DNA of 64,000 nucleotides. Source: Membranipora membranacea. Its lineage: Eukaryota; Bryozoa; Gymnolaemata; Cheilostomatida; Membraniporidae. The position numbers were made by a program, and so were the translations under genes. The stretch covers positions 2,418,001 to 2,482,000 of the forward strand of contig OU612071.1 in assembly GCA_914767715.1 (NCBI GenBank), read 5' to 3'. Below the pieces are notes generated by a model. The model ran no database searches, was not told where the DNA came from, and saw only the letters and a list, made by a program, of their open reading frames with translations. Shown piece after piece: positions 13,617 through 26,800 of the stretch; the first letter of the stretch is position 1; the number at the start of each line of letters is the position of its first letter.

Positions 13617-15580
13617 GTTTGATTTAGATCGTTAGCTTTGTCATTGAATTATGAAATGTCATACACTATCCCATTGTACCAGCTAAACCACATGGGACAG
13701 ATAAATAATACCTTGTATTCACTCATTCATTCAATAGATGAATTCTGTGTGTTTTGATATCACATGCAGAATATCAAAATCACTGTGTCATAACAATGCG
13801 CCTTAGTTACAAAGTACTGTATAATCCCATTATAATCTGATGTACTAAAAAGGTACTATTTTCAACAAGTGATCACAACTCCAAAGGAAAAAAATAGTAC
13901 CTTCTCATCCCAACTTTGAGGGCAAATAAGTCTTAACTGGGCCACAGGCTGCTTTTGAAAATAGAATAATGTTCTAAACTAGACTGAGATCTCTAGAATG
14001 ATACCAAAAAATCTGATCCTTTACAAGCACTTTAACATTCAGAATGATGCGACCATCTGGTAACAAGCTTATAGAAGGTTAGGCCTAGCCGGATGTTCTC
14101 TGTTGTTTGCGAGGTCTTAGTATAGGTGCTGACTGATTGGTTTCAGACGTAGAGTTCTCCTGAAGCTTGTCAAAATCATTTACACAAGTTCTTCACATTA
14201 TTTTGTTTGCTTTAATTGTGATTGCATGCTTGGACATATATGCTCAATGAATACTATGCAACAACACTCAGAATACACCTTTTCATTTTCCCCAAGCGAA
14301 TGAAAAACCAAGGCACTAAATTTATCATGGCAGTGTCCCCGCTGTATATGCTTACTATATGTTTATTTATCCTGTAACTCATAAAACTACATCTCTACAT
14401 TGACATGCATGGTCCAGCATTAAAGTAAAAAAAAAAGTTGCATGTTGTGTCTTGATTCCCTACCATTGAGGTAACATAGATTGCTCGTCGTGTTCAAATG
14501 GTTGCCCCTTTGAAATTACGGAATGTAAAATTAATGTTGGAATTTTTTATTCAATTGTGATGCCCTGTTGTTATCTATATTTCATTATTGTGAATGCTGA
14601 AAACACGTGTACCTATACTCTAGAGGGGTAACCCACTCCGCAACGATGACTTTAGACTTAAACTTATTCCTGCATTGATATGTTTGATCAAATTCTTCTA
14701 TAAATTTCAAAGTTACAGATTTCCGTGCTGACTGGATGCTGCATGCATGCAAAAAAGTCTTCTAAATTAATTTATTTCATTGTGATGCCCTGTTGCTATC
14801 AATATCCGTATGATGTTTCTGTATTGGGAGCGTTAATGAACAGTGCAGATTGCACACATAACATTAGTCTGAGCCCCCCAGTCTGAGAACAATGCAGGAT
14901 CTTGCTTGAGTTGTCTGCTATTGGGTGTTATAGGTTAATCAAGGGGAGCACTAAATCTGCAATATCTATTGATTTCTATTCATGTCACCTATTATATTGC
15001 TCCAGGTATGAGAGTTTTCCAGTCAGACTCTGGGAAAAGTAGCCTCATGTTTGGGAAAGACCCGTGAGCAGAGATATTTACTGCCAAGTAGTGAAGAAAA
15101 TGTCAGCCAATAATTTCTTTCATTTTGAATAAGGGCGGTCATTCATGACATTGACAAGAGGTCATATAATGTGTATTATTGGACCCTAAGCTATATGAAA
15201 CAAGATAAATGTAGAAATAATGGGAGGAAAAATCCAGTCAAATCCTGCAAAGTGTGTAGACTAACATAACATCCATTGCACGAATTTGAAGGGAAATCTA
15301 CCTATGTCTTCCCAAATTACTATTTGACTAGCCGATTAGTCTGTGGATTGCATTCAGAACAATGTGACTCGCTCTTAATCCAAAAACATAAATTATACCT
15401 TGAGTTTAAACCGGTGCCAAAATCACATTGCCATTAGGATTATCCCTAATTATGTAAGCAATAACATTTACAATTGATTCAAATCCGGATGTTTTTTTTT
15501 TCTAGTTTTGCTTCCAATAACTAATTTGTGAGTTGAAGAGGTAGCTTTTCGATTCCTAGCAAAAATGGCGAATCCAATAT
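13617..15580. other. No gene recognised
   Basis: About 2 kb without a supportable gene, RNA or clear repeat on either strand. Confidence 0.5.
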
Positions 15581-15584
15581 TTTG

Positions 15585-15790
15585 CCTCCAGCGTTGGCCT
15601 GAAGGCCCTCTACTTAGCTAACATTAAGTCTGTAATCGCCAACGCCTGCCCTGCATGGCCCAATCTGCTATCAGACACTGAAAAAACAAAACTAGAGAGG
15701 ATCCAGCGCTCTGCTACTCAGATTATACTGACACATTCTCTGACAACTATGAACAGAAACTTGACAATCTAGCACTGCCGGCCATAAAGT
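15585..15790 (+). pseudogene. LINE reverse-transcriptase C-terminal relic
   Basis: Translated on the plus strand, this stretch gives VGLKALYLANIKSVIANACP, then AWPNLLSDTEKTKLERIQRS, and after a frame break YEQKLDNLALP. This is the conserved thumb/connection segment of LINE-type reverse transcriptases ('YACPVWHPxLTxxQxxxLExIQKRA...YexRLxxLxLPxL'). Only this small piece survives, with no catalytic motifs nearby. It is an old fragment, and belongs to a different copy and strand from the LINE at 8-11 kb. Confidence 0.75.
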
Positions 15791-18700
15791 TTTCCCGCTC
15801 ACCTCTTGCAGTGAAAAATCCACTGAAATAGCCGACAACGATCATCAGTCCATCAACCGTCATATTAGAATGAATACAAACAGAAAATCCGCTCATAGGG
15901 CAAAAATAGATAAAACAAGCCATCCAAGTGTAGATCCACTGAAGGACAAACATTTTTTTGGAATTCTACACGCGATTTTTCAACCGATGCAGCTCAGACT
16001 CATTTTTATTTTATTTTTGAATTTAATTGCTGAAAATTTTACGCTATCAACCTATAATAGGATGGATGGATAATAATAAAGCAATAACCAAACTTCACGC
16101 TTCAAACTTCAAGATCAAAATTCTGATATATATGATAGATTGCAGGTTAATCGCCAAGCAAATATTATTGGATTTGATCCCCTTCAGACAACTGCTGCCG
16201 AATTTTGCTGGGGTGTCATTAGTCTGCAGTGTCAATGTTGTGTGGTCTCGATTCATGGCCATCGAAGCAGCATGGACACCTTATCAAGTTGGTTACTAGT
16301 GGTTGATAACTATGAGAGTGTTGATTGTTAGAATTTTCTACAACTGTTATCTTATATCGTTGGTACAGCTCTATTGATCCTAACAGTCAATGGAATGAAT
16401 TCTATAGCAATATGGGAAGATAACTCTTACAAACAAACCCTTGTATGTCATGAACAAAATCTATAGTGCACGCATATTAATAGCCTATACCTTTCAATTA
16501 CAATACAATTTGGGTCTGCTTTGCCTTCCTTTTGTTCAACTTGGATGAACTAAACCAATCACTATTTAGTAATTTAATTAAGCCCCACCTCTTTCACAAA
16601 TAACAAAGGAATAGCTGGCCGTACTACGGCTACGGCTACGGATAGAACCAACAGGTTGGTTAGCCCATCTGAAGCATCTGGCAGAGCTGACCTATCTATC
16701 CTATGCATCTGACCATACTAAAAGTGCCCCGATCCTATTCCTGATTATATTCTATCAATCAAAGAATAAAATGACACAAAGGATGCAAACTCAGGTTGGT
16801 ACTTTATATTCATGGTGCTTTCTATGAAAGGGGGGTCAAATGAAAAGATTTGAAATGTCTGCGCTTAGCGAGAGATGATCGCTTGTGAAACTATAATATC
16901 AACTGTAAAAGGAAACCTGTACTGGTGAATATTCTAGTCATTAGGAATGATACAATGTTTGTATATTGTAGTTTGCCTGCCACAATAATGAGAGCCAATA
17001 CAAGGATGTTTTATCGTCTCCGATGAAAGACACTGACCAGATGCTCAATAAATTACAACATTTAACGCAATGGAAGGTACTATCCATGCAAAAACAATGT
17101 AGACTAGGCTAGAAGAGGCGGAGAATAGAAAAGGCAATTAATTTATTAGCCAGTCCGTTTGCCACAAACACCACAAAGCCTCAATGTTATCTGAATATTG
17201 GATCATCATTCCCTGTATAATGTCAACTTAAACTGAAGTAGTACAGACTAGACTAGACAGTAGCACACTCATGTATTTTGGTATAAGCATACGGAATGTA
17301 AACTGTAGGAACAGATTGCTAAACTTGGTGCTACAGTGAAGTAGAGCCATGATTCTGAGATGGATGAACTCATCGTCAATACTTCTGATCTCTTACCTCT
17401 GTCCTCTCAGTAGTCGTAAAAAATCATCAGTGACCAGCCGGTTCTATAATCAAAGCGTTACACGCCCATAATATACGCCTATAATATTCTAAATCTTCAT
17501 TGAAATGCGAACCAGGTATTTGACAAACACATCAATGCATCAAAGGTATTTATGAACAATAAAATCAGACTCCACTCAAGAAGGCTGTGATTATTGCTCA
17601 TTATTAACAATTTGCAAAGAATAAAATATGCTCCATATAATAAGATGTTTTCTAAAGGTTTTGTTTATTGCGAGGGTATAATACATCAGGGGGCAGTAAG
17701 ACTTGTTTCTTTTCGTATTCCTTATTATCTATTATCTATCAATCAGACATTTTTGCTTTTTCGGTTCAATGAAAAGTGATAGGCTAATATAAACCTTCAG
17801 TTATATAACGCTTGCCTTAGAGAAGTTAACTTGTGAAAAAAGCAAAGTTATTATAGTATTTGAACATTGATCGGAAACCTTAGTAGTGACTTTGCAAGAT
17901 ACCAGATTTACAAAGTATTTATCATTATGAGATACCCTGAACAGGCGCTCTAAAGCTTACAATATCAAAAACTGCGTTAGACATGATGACTGAGTTTCGC
18001 GCTAACAGGAGAAATGAGAAAGAAAGTGAGATCTTATCTAGGTTAGTTTTGTAGTGCTTAATGGGAAAGTGCAGGGACTCGAAAGTTTTTATTGTCTGAA
18101 AATTTGGCCTTTGCTCTGAAGGTCAGTTTATATAGGGCAACCCCACTCTGCTTGCAGGATAGCCTTGAGACATAGTCTATCTCTGCAGCACAGCAGTGGC
18201 AAGGCACCTCCCAGGGTTCAAGGTTATGAGATATCAAAACCAGTGTTCCATTTAGGCCCAAATATTTCCAAATTATGGGTTTCCATTGTTTTCCCAATTT
18301 TGGTACTCAGACTAGGTGAATTAGTTCAAGCCCTATGCTGCAGAGACGAACGTATGCCTCAACAGTTCGCACAGGCGCAGACTGGGGAAAACTTTGGACA
18401 ACTTTTGAGAGTAGTCATTTCATATCATATTTTCTGAGCCAATTTTAGAAAGGTATGCAATTTTTTCAAATGAAAGTTTGTGTTCTCTCTTTCATAAATC
18501 AGGGTTGACAAATGAGAAAATCAAGTAAAGAAGAATAAACTGTAATTTTTTGTAAAAACACCAGAGTTTTCTAAAAACGTTGCGTGAGTAGACAACTATT
18601 CAAATAAAAACATTGACACTGTTACTACTTCCAAAATAAAACTTCTTAGTGTAAACTCACATCAACTGATGACCTGTACTTTCATTGGTCTGTCATTAGC

Positions 18701-21700
18701 TCTGTCTTTCAATCCGGTCTGGAATGTCAGATGAGAGCTATCACGTTGGCTTTGTTTTTATCACAACCAAGGAAAAGAGAACATTTTACGTCCATTATAA
18801 ACCGAAACCAATAGAGAATAACCGCCGTGGGAGGGAATTTTATATCTAGGTTCATCCGTCATGATAATAATATTTTTTCTTATCTCAATGATTAACAAGA
18901 TAGCTGGGGTTCCCTTATAGGAGGGGGGCGACTAATACGCCATTTCTTGGTTAACCCCCGATAAGTTAGAAATAAACATTTAAGTAAGTACAGTAAGTTG
19001 CTGGAGAAAGGCAGGGCAAAAACTTTATAGGAGGAAATTCGGCCTTGATACTTTAGAAAAGGCGGAAAATTTAGCACCAACCACACATGCACCCAAGTCA
19101 CCTTTCACACACTGAGAAATATAGTAACATAAAATAGTATTTTAGGGCGGGAGGGTGGATATAGTGAAAAGACGACTTGTCACTTCAGTTGTCTAGAATG
19201 AATGGGATGAGAAAACCCCGCGAACTGACGAGATAAGTAAATTAGCATAACTCGCTATAAGGTGCGCCACGGTACAGGATAATGCTTAAGGTAAGATAAG
19301 CTAAGTACAAAATATGAGGCTCAGAAGTCAGATTAAAGCTAGTAAATTTTACCAGTCATAATACAGTTCTGTGCTATTAACTAACTGAGCCTTGTCACAT
19401 TGCTCAAGAAAAAATGAGTTCTTTAGGTGTAAAAAACTCTGTATATAATTTAATTTAAATTTAGCCTCTCTTGCCAAGCTTTGTTGTCTCCCCCTCCCCC
19501 CCCCACCTTAAAAACAAAGGTTGTCAAGAGAGGCTTATGAAGCCTCAGACAATTTCTCATATTACATCACATTGTATCACAGACCTGTAAATCTCCAGGG
19601 TATAATTTAAAATTTCTCCAAGTGGTAGTGATATGCGCAGTGATGCATTTATCACATTGTTTCACGGTCCTTAAGAGATCCAGCAAACTTCAGACATGAC
19701 ACTGACTGGTGTATATATAAATCTCTGCCTCAGATAAGGGCTTTTATTCTGTGACTGATTCACCCAGGCTCGTATGGGAACGTCCATTTTGTTTTTATAT
19801 TTTGTAATACAGATTGTCTTTATTTATAATTATATGCCACATGATTATTGCATAATTTTGTATATTTACAGCTGAACACAATCTTCTCAGAGAAGAACTC
19901 CCCCATTGCATTTCCTACTCCTGTTGATTTTATGAAAATGTGGGGTAGAGAAGAAAAGGTGCACACTGCCTAAGAGGATGAGGGACTCCATCATCAGGTA
20001 ATCTCTGCCATGTTAGACTTCTGTGCAGGTCCTTCTATGTTGGATTTGGAGGAGATATATCTGTCTGCTTAGGGCAGATATTGCAAAGTCATATCAGGAT
20101 ATAAATTTGGACTTATTATCCTGATGTGAATAATTATGGTACATTAGATTGGATAATGTTTAGTTTGTGATACCGAATTAGCAAAATATCTTTAGAGAGT
20201 CTGAGTTTGAATTCCTCTCTAAATGAAAAGGTCCATAGAAATAAGGATTTACTTAACAAGAAAATATATCTAATAAAAAACTCTTTATATATATATCTTT
20301 TTCTAACAGGTTTAATTGTACTTTTCTCCCAGGGGATTATTATATTAACACAATGTCCTCCATGAATTTTATTATTCAACCTTTTCTGTCATAACGATCC
20401 ATCGCTGATTTCTTTTACATGTTGCTAGTCTGTTACTGTTAGCTTCCATCTAAAATCTACAGTAAGATTTTATATCCTGTCAGCTTACTTATAATCTGCA
20501 GAAATCTCTAATGTGTGACCATGTTAACTTTTATTACTAGATGTGAATCCCAAACTGCGTTCAATCTGAACAGGAATTTGTAAATTTGTTTATTAGTGTA
20601 TTATACAAGGGTAAATACAATAATTGTGTTCTCTATTTGAGTATGTGATGTTCTGCTGCCATCACTGTATAGAATTATACCATATATGTTAGTTACCGGC
20701 AGCTAGTAGAACTTTGTTATATGGAGGTAGAGTCAACTCTGTGGATATTACTCTATTCCCTTTTTTTGTTTCTCAAAAGTGAATCTCAGATTTTTAGGCT
20801 ATTGGAAGGAATCATGTTACACAGTGAGGCATTTCTTGTCTCTAATAGAATATGATGTTTTGTGATATTATGATTATTTCAGTGAGGTGAGTTTTCTATT
20901 TTAAGTCTTTTAGATGTTATGAATATAAGTATTTCTAATAGAGATAATATTACATCATTGTTACTCCACCTTGTTATATACAAGCCTCCACAGCTTATTA
21001 TTACTATCAGTGATTCTCACACTGAAGTTTGTACTAGATTGGAGTTGGCTCCCCTTAATGCCCTCCATAAGTTTATGACTGTTCTGAGTTGATATTTTGG
21101 GACCGCCAGCTGAGGTGTCAAGCTTATGCAACTCAACATCGAGACTGAGGTCTTAGATAAATTTTTCGGGTATGCTAAAATAAAATGGCCTATGCTTGCT
21201 TAATGCACAGCCAGCCCTTAATGATGTTTGGGATGGCAATGGCGGCCATAGGAAGTGATCGCCATCCAAAACGCTGTGGCTGGTGGAAAGTTCCTAGCGC
21301 CCGCACAGGGTTAATATAGCCTTATCTCATATCTGCCTTTTTGGATCCCTAAGACAAGGCTATGGTAACTACGCTTTCCAGGAAAATAAGCAAACATAAA
21401 AATACAAGGAGTAAGTTCCTCACTGCAGACAAGCAGACAACTCCTGTAGAAAGTTTTCACATGTTCAATAACACTTCCTTTCTCCGTGACTACCAAGAAC
21501 ATGATTGTCCACTTGCTGGGTTATGAATGTTCTTTGTCGATATGAAGCAAGTATATGATTCAATTCAAAAATGTATTAACACACAGATGACAAATAGCTT
21601 TATCATTATAGTTTCTAGTATTCTCCGATTTTGTAATACACAATAGCCCTTATATGTTACAAGCACATTGATCCCATTGTTATATCCTGGAGTGAGAACC

Positions 21701-21837
21701 TCCCAACAAAAGTCACACCTTTGTTCGGTTCAATTTCAGCAATGTATGGCAGGTCGTGTAAGACCTGACACAGCTGCTTACACCCCTCAGTCCAGTCACC
21801 GGCCGGACCCAATAAAATCCATACACTGTAATCCTAA
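15791..21837. other. No gene recognised (6 kb)
   Basis: Reading frames of 60-90 codons occur (for example 16,027-16,299 and 18,165-18,437 on plus), but none shows a family motif or an adjoining exon in phase. A pyrimidine tract with C9 lies at 19,496-19,504. Nothing else structured was seen. Confidence 0.45.
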
Positions 21838-22437
21838 CACCTAACAGCCGGTAACTGTGAATTGCTGAACAGGCTGAACTGACTGAACAGAATTTCTCAG
21901 ACTAAAATTATTTTTGTATTCTTTTCTGTGGCTGACTATCACTTCTCAAACACATTCCTCCGAGCAAAAATGATTTAATGAGTCGCTAAATTCTTACTGG
22001 CACCTAATATAATCAATTTAGGGCAAAAAAATGTAGCGATCAATATGCCAATTCTGAAATCACATGATGGTGTTCAGGAAACCAGAAACATTATCCAGAA
22101 CAACCTTCCATCTAGCTAGTCTTGACAAGCTTTGTTGTGTGGGAGGGAGCCTGGGGTTCCTCCCCAACAAAGCCTGCCATACAAGACAAGCTACTTTCCA
22201 TCCAGTCACTAGAGTAATGCAGAGAGATGTTAAGATATACTGTGAATAATATTGAAAGAAACCAAGGGAATGCAAACTCAAAATATATAAATTTATGAGG
22301 AGAATATAAGGGATTGTCGACGCTTGTGCAAAAATAGCTAATCATTAAGAGAATCAAACAAATAGTAGTCTAAGAAATTCTGTTCAGCTGTTTAGTCTGT
22401 TCAGCCTGTTCAGTAATTTACAGATACCGCTGAGCAG
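21838..22437. mobile_element. Inverted-repeat element (MITE), about 600 bp
   Basis: The left arm (about 21,846-21,905) contains CTGAACAGGCTGAAC and then AATTTCTCAGACTA. The right arm (about 22,366-22,437) contains the reverse complements, with an 8-bp 'AACAGCTG'-type expansion inside. The arms match over about 60 bp with several mismatches. No coding capacity was seen between them and no target-site duplication was resolved, so the superfamily is unknown. Confidence 0.6.
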
Positions 22438-23228
22438 CTTGTCACCATCAATGCTAGTTAGAAGATATAGATCAAGAGTAGACTATGATGCGAATCCCAC
22501 CAAATAGCCAAGTGAATGTATATCTATAACATTAGATAAACTGCTGTATGGATCAATTAAGTCACCCGTTTATATCTTAACCAAATTCTTCAGAGATTCA
22601 GCACCTCTTATCAATAGCGGTGGACTTTTGTAGTAAAATTTCTGTGTTAAAAGACAAACAGATTTTTTTATCATTGTCGTCCATTTATTAATGTTCTCAT
22701 TTGATCAGGAGTTTTATTTCACATTCCAATCCATCCAATAATGAGCTCTGGATTATTAAGTGCTCGGAAGATCATCACTATTCATCACCAGCCCTCATGG
22801 CAACCAAGCAGTAATATGTTACTCTCTGGTCTGGATGAAGATGCAATGATAAATCTTATGGGATGGTACACATGTAGTAGTATAAAAAATTCTCTCCTGT
22901 CGAAATGTATCTAGTAGGGCTCTTACAGCAATGAGGAACATAATTGCCATTCTCCACAGTTTTATACCTGAGAGACACACTTCATGACAATATATCAGTT
23001 GGTTCCAACAGATTCAGATTACTTTTGTTTTGAGCAGCTATTTAAGTTCTTTATACCACTTTGAATAATGTGTCATTCTGGTTCATTTAATAACTAAATA
23101 CAAATAATTTCCTGGTATACAAAACTTATATTACAATATGAATAATCAATATCAGATATAATATATTACGATATAAAAAAATGAATAAGATTATCAAGGA
23201 GTTAAGAGAGTAAGTTAATTGAATGTCA
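22438..23228. other. No gene recognised; downstream of the ankyrin-NTase gene
   Basis: AT-rich sequence without a supportable reading frame. It lies beyond the first plausible polyadenylation signal of the minus-strand gene. Confidence 0.4.
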
Positions 23229-23234
23229 TTTATT
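23229..23234 (-). terminator. Candidate poly(A) signal AATAAA
   Basis: AATAAA on the minus strand, about 620 bp after the stop codon at 23,856. It is the first canonical signal I found downstream, so the gene would have a 3' UTR of roughly 0.6 kb. Such hexamers are frequent by chance in AT-rich DNA. Confidence 0.35.
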
Positions 23235-23855
23235 AGCAATCATCTTTGCACACTGGGAGTGTACAGGCATAACACAAAGCAGTAAATAAAACTTGTAGAC
23301 AGACAGAAAGGAGATAGAATACTTATAGCATCTTCTTATCACACTAACAGTGCTGATTCATATAGAATCTATTCTCATTACATACAAATAATATTAATGA
23401 GAGTAAAAGTAAACTATACAATGTATTGAATGTGTCGTTGAGGAGCAGTTTCCTTATACAGGGATACTATATGAGGTCACAGGGATAATATGAAGTAATC
23501 TTATACACTGAATATTGAGATGAGGTCTTTGTAGTGACTTCTTCCGTACTTCCACAGAGTAGAATTTCTCTGTTTTACTATAGCTGTATTGCTCTAAGGT
23601 TTTGTTAACGCATACCTAAAAACAAGTATAATATGTAAGAATCTGGTCAGATTTCTTCTTCATCATATTTAAAAAAGCAGAATTGCCAGTATATGTAATG
23701 CAAGTGCTTTAAAGATCGTCTCTTCATAGATAGTGATAACTACTACTAAATCGCAGTCAGATGATTTTATCTGACTCAGACCTCAATCACTGATATTTAT
23801 ATACTTTTTGAGCTCATGATAACTTCCCACCTCTTGTGAAGTTGAGCTATGTCTT

Positions 23856-26800
23856 TTATGTAGTCTCGTTTTTATCCTTTTCCACATTCTTGCGCATCAA
23901 TTCTTGACGCATTGGAAGCAAGGCATCGGCAGGATCACCTGTAAACATGAAACCGTCATACTTAATACAGTCAATCAAAGCTCATGTAAAGGAGAAACTT
24001 AATGAGGCTATCGTTTGGAAACATTACAAGCAAAAACATGACATTATTGCATTATGTCAAACACAAAGGCTGGAATTTTTAATAACTCTATTCTCATTCT
24101 CATTCTCAAAATTATTCACAAGCCATAAAGGCAGTGAATGGCTGAGGTTGGTTGTTCCACTACGGTTTCTTTATGCGATTTCCACAGTGGTAAGTTTTCA
24201 AAATCTAGGCCTTCATTGGTTGTGACAATCGTGGTGCAGACAAATCCCATGGAATTAAGTAGTACAATAAGCTGTCAGCTAACATTTCAACCATACACCT
24301 GTTATTTTCCACGTCGATGTGACTGGGTTCAGTTGTTTGTTAATCGAGTAAAGTACAATGATTATTATAGTTTTACAGGTTTGCTACAGACTTACCTTTA
24401 CTGCAGTGCTGACTGATATAGCTAGTTAACCTCTTCTTCTCCTGAGTGAGACGTTCCTCTATCTCCCTTGCTCTTTGCTCCAAACCCTTTGCTTGTTCAT
24501 CTTGGCCAAGAGCTCCCAGAATGATTCCTCTTTCTCTAAGAAGAGCAGCATACTCCTCATTACATGCTGCTTTCCCAAAAGCCTCCTCCATATATCCTTC
24601 TGCTTTTCCAAGTGAATCATCCGCCTTGGTAAAGTCTCCATTCTCTTTCTCTACTCCAGCAATAGCCACAAGAACTTGGGCAGCATTCAGATTCGAATGA
24701 TTCTCACGATACACATCCAACGAAGCTGAATAATGCTTAATTGCTATCTCCGTATCCTCACCCCTGCACTTTGCCAGATCAGCTCGTGTCTTCTCTAGTC
24801 TTCCATAGTCGATGTGACTTGGTTTATTTGGATGAGCTTCATCTAGTCTCCTCTTAACTGTAAGATACCACTGATCATTATCTTCTTGTTCTGCAACATC
24901 CTCTGATGTATCAACGTCACAGTCAAACAGGATACTGTCCAACAGTTTATCCTCTGGTAGCTGCTCTAGTTCTGGTTCCGGCTGGCCGCTGACGCACAGC
25001 TCACCTCGAGTCAGCATGTTGTCACACATGAGATCTCTCACTCGCCCATCAGCTGGTAAAAACCTTGTGCTGACGTAAGAAGCTGTGGCAAGATACTTTT
25101 CATGTTTGAATATTCTTCCAAGATCTGTGAGGATTGCAACTTTTGTATTGCCATCAATGTTCTTGTCGATAACCATTTTCAGGCCTAATGATCGCGACTT
25201 GGTGAAGTAGAGCTTGGAAACATCTTTCCTGCCAAATAGATCAAGAATTTCCCCAATAATGAAGACGCAGTGTGCCATTTCTCTAGTAGGATTGTTTACA
25301 TAGTCAAGTTTGTCATCAAAACTCATGTCATCAAATCCTGCAATCAAACTGTCATCTTTGCTCTTCCCATCTGATGCTGTATAAATGATAAACTCTTTCA
25401 ACACTTTGACCAGCATCTGTAGAGGTGTCGATCTGTTCGGATACAGCAGCATAAGCATTTTGGCCGATTCAAACTGAATGAGGGCTTGTTCTTTCTGCTC
25501 TTCTGGTGACTCATTGCCCGGCAGACTGTTCTCAGCCAACTCATACATTCTCAGAGCCTCACTCAGATTTCCCATCCCTTCATTACACTTTCCCATACCT
25601 CTGTAGACTTCAGTTAGTTTCACCTCATGCTTCTTCATCTTCAGTTTGTCATCACGTACTTGTTGATACAGCTCCAGGGCCTGTTTGTAGTTCTTTAACT
25701 GGAGATGAGAATGTGCCAGAATGTAGCAAACATTCGGATCATCAGTAGCTGTACCAGATCGAACGACTGCGTCCCATTGGCCGGAATAGAAGTGTGCAAG
25801 AGAAGAGCTATCAGCATTTTTATTGACATCTTTCTGAGTTATCTGCTTTATATCTTCTGCTGTAGAGAGGGTGCTCAGAGTAGAAAAGTGGGACTGCATA
25901 TCTAGGATACTTTCGCTTAGGATGTGAAATTCCTCTGTCGCCATTCTCCAGAGTTTACGACCAGTAAACACAAGTCTTTTCCCCACTTCGTCTCCAGCGA
26001 GTACCACATCCCATCCATTTTCTCTTTCCTCAGAATTATCTGTGGTAAACTCATCATTCTTAGAATCCATGAATATGTAGCATCTCAGTCGTGAATATGA
26101 TGCGTAACCGAGGAGAAACCGCAGTGAGGTGTTGAAAGACTTTTTTGACTCAAAAAGTGAGTTCTTCCAGCTCTTTAATACCTGCCAAGAGTCTCGTTTG
26201 GAAGAACATCTGATGATTGCAGCATCTAGCAGGACAAGTGAAGGGAATCTATATAGCAAAGTTTTGGCATTCAATGTGAACCCGTTCGAATACTCATCAA
26301 ACCCGGGCTGAAATTTGTACCGTTTTATATCACTGAGCAGCATCTGTAAGCTCACACTTAGTCTGTCGTTGTTCATTTTCTTGTCTATAGACTTTCTCTC
26401 TGCCTCAAAATCTGAGAGCAATACTTCTTTTTTGTTGTGAGTGTATAGTAGAGTTGTGAACTTGAGCATAGCCGAAATGTCCCCTTTTATTGCTTCATTG
26501 GGATCAGGACTTTCGAATTTAGCCTTGTATACTTTAATCAGTTCACCAGGAGTGGAAAGGAACTGATTCGGATGGTCAGAATTCCCTGTTGGGACATTCC
26601 CTGATGATTTTGTTATCCCATCGATTTGGTAGCCATGATCTCTTCCGTCCACATACCATCCTGACAGTTCCTCAATGTCCAGTGAGCTCAGCTTTGTTTC
26701 CCTGAGAGCACCTATGTAGAAATATGTCATGACTGCAAGCCGCTCAAAATACTCAGTATGATTGCCATTCTTGACCAGGAACAGGTATTCTATATCAGAA

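Noticed and set aside
16027-16331. Overlapping plus-strand frames of 63-90 codons downstream of the LINE relic
   Set aside because: Two frames overlap in the same sequence and neither continues the reverse-transcriptase similarity.
18165-18437. 90-codon plus-strand frame
   Set aside because: No recognised domain, overlapped by an equally long minus frame, and no adjoining exon; likely chance.
22060-22357. Overlapping minus- and plus-strand frames inside the 22-kb inverted-repeat element
   Set aside because: Frames on both strands of similar length with no motifs; the segment is interior to a MITE.
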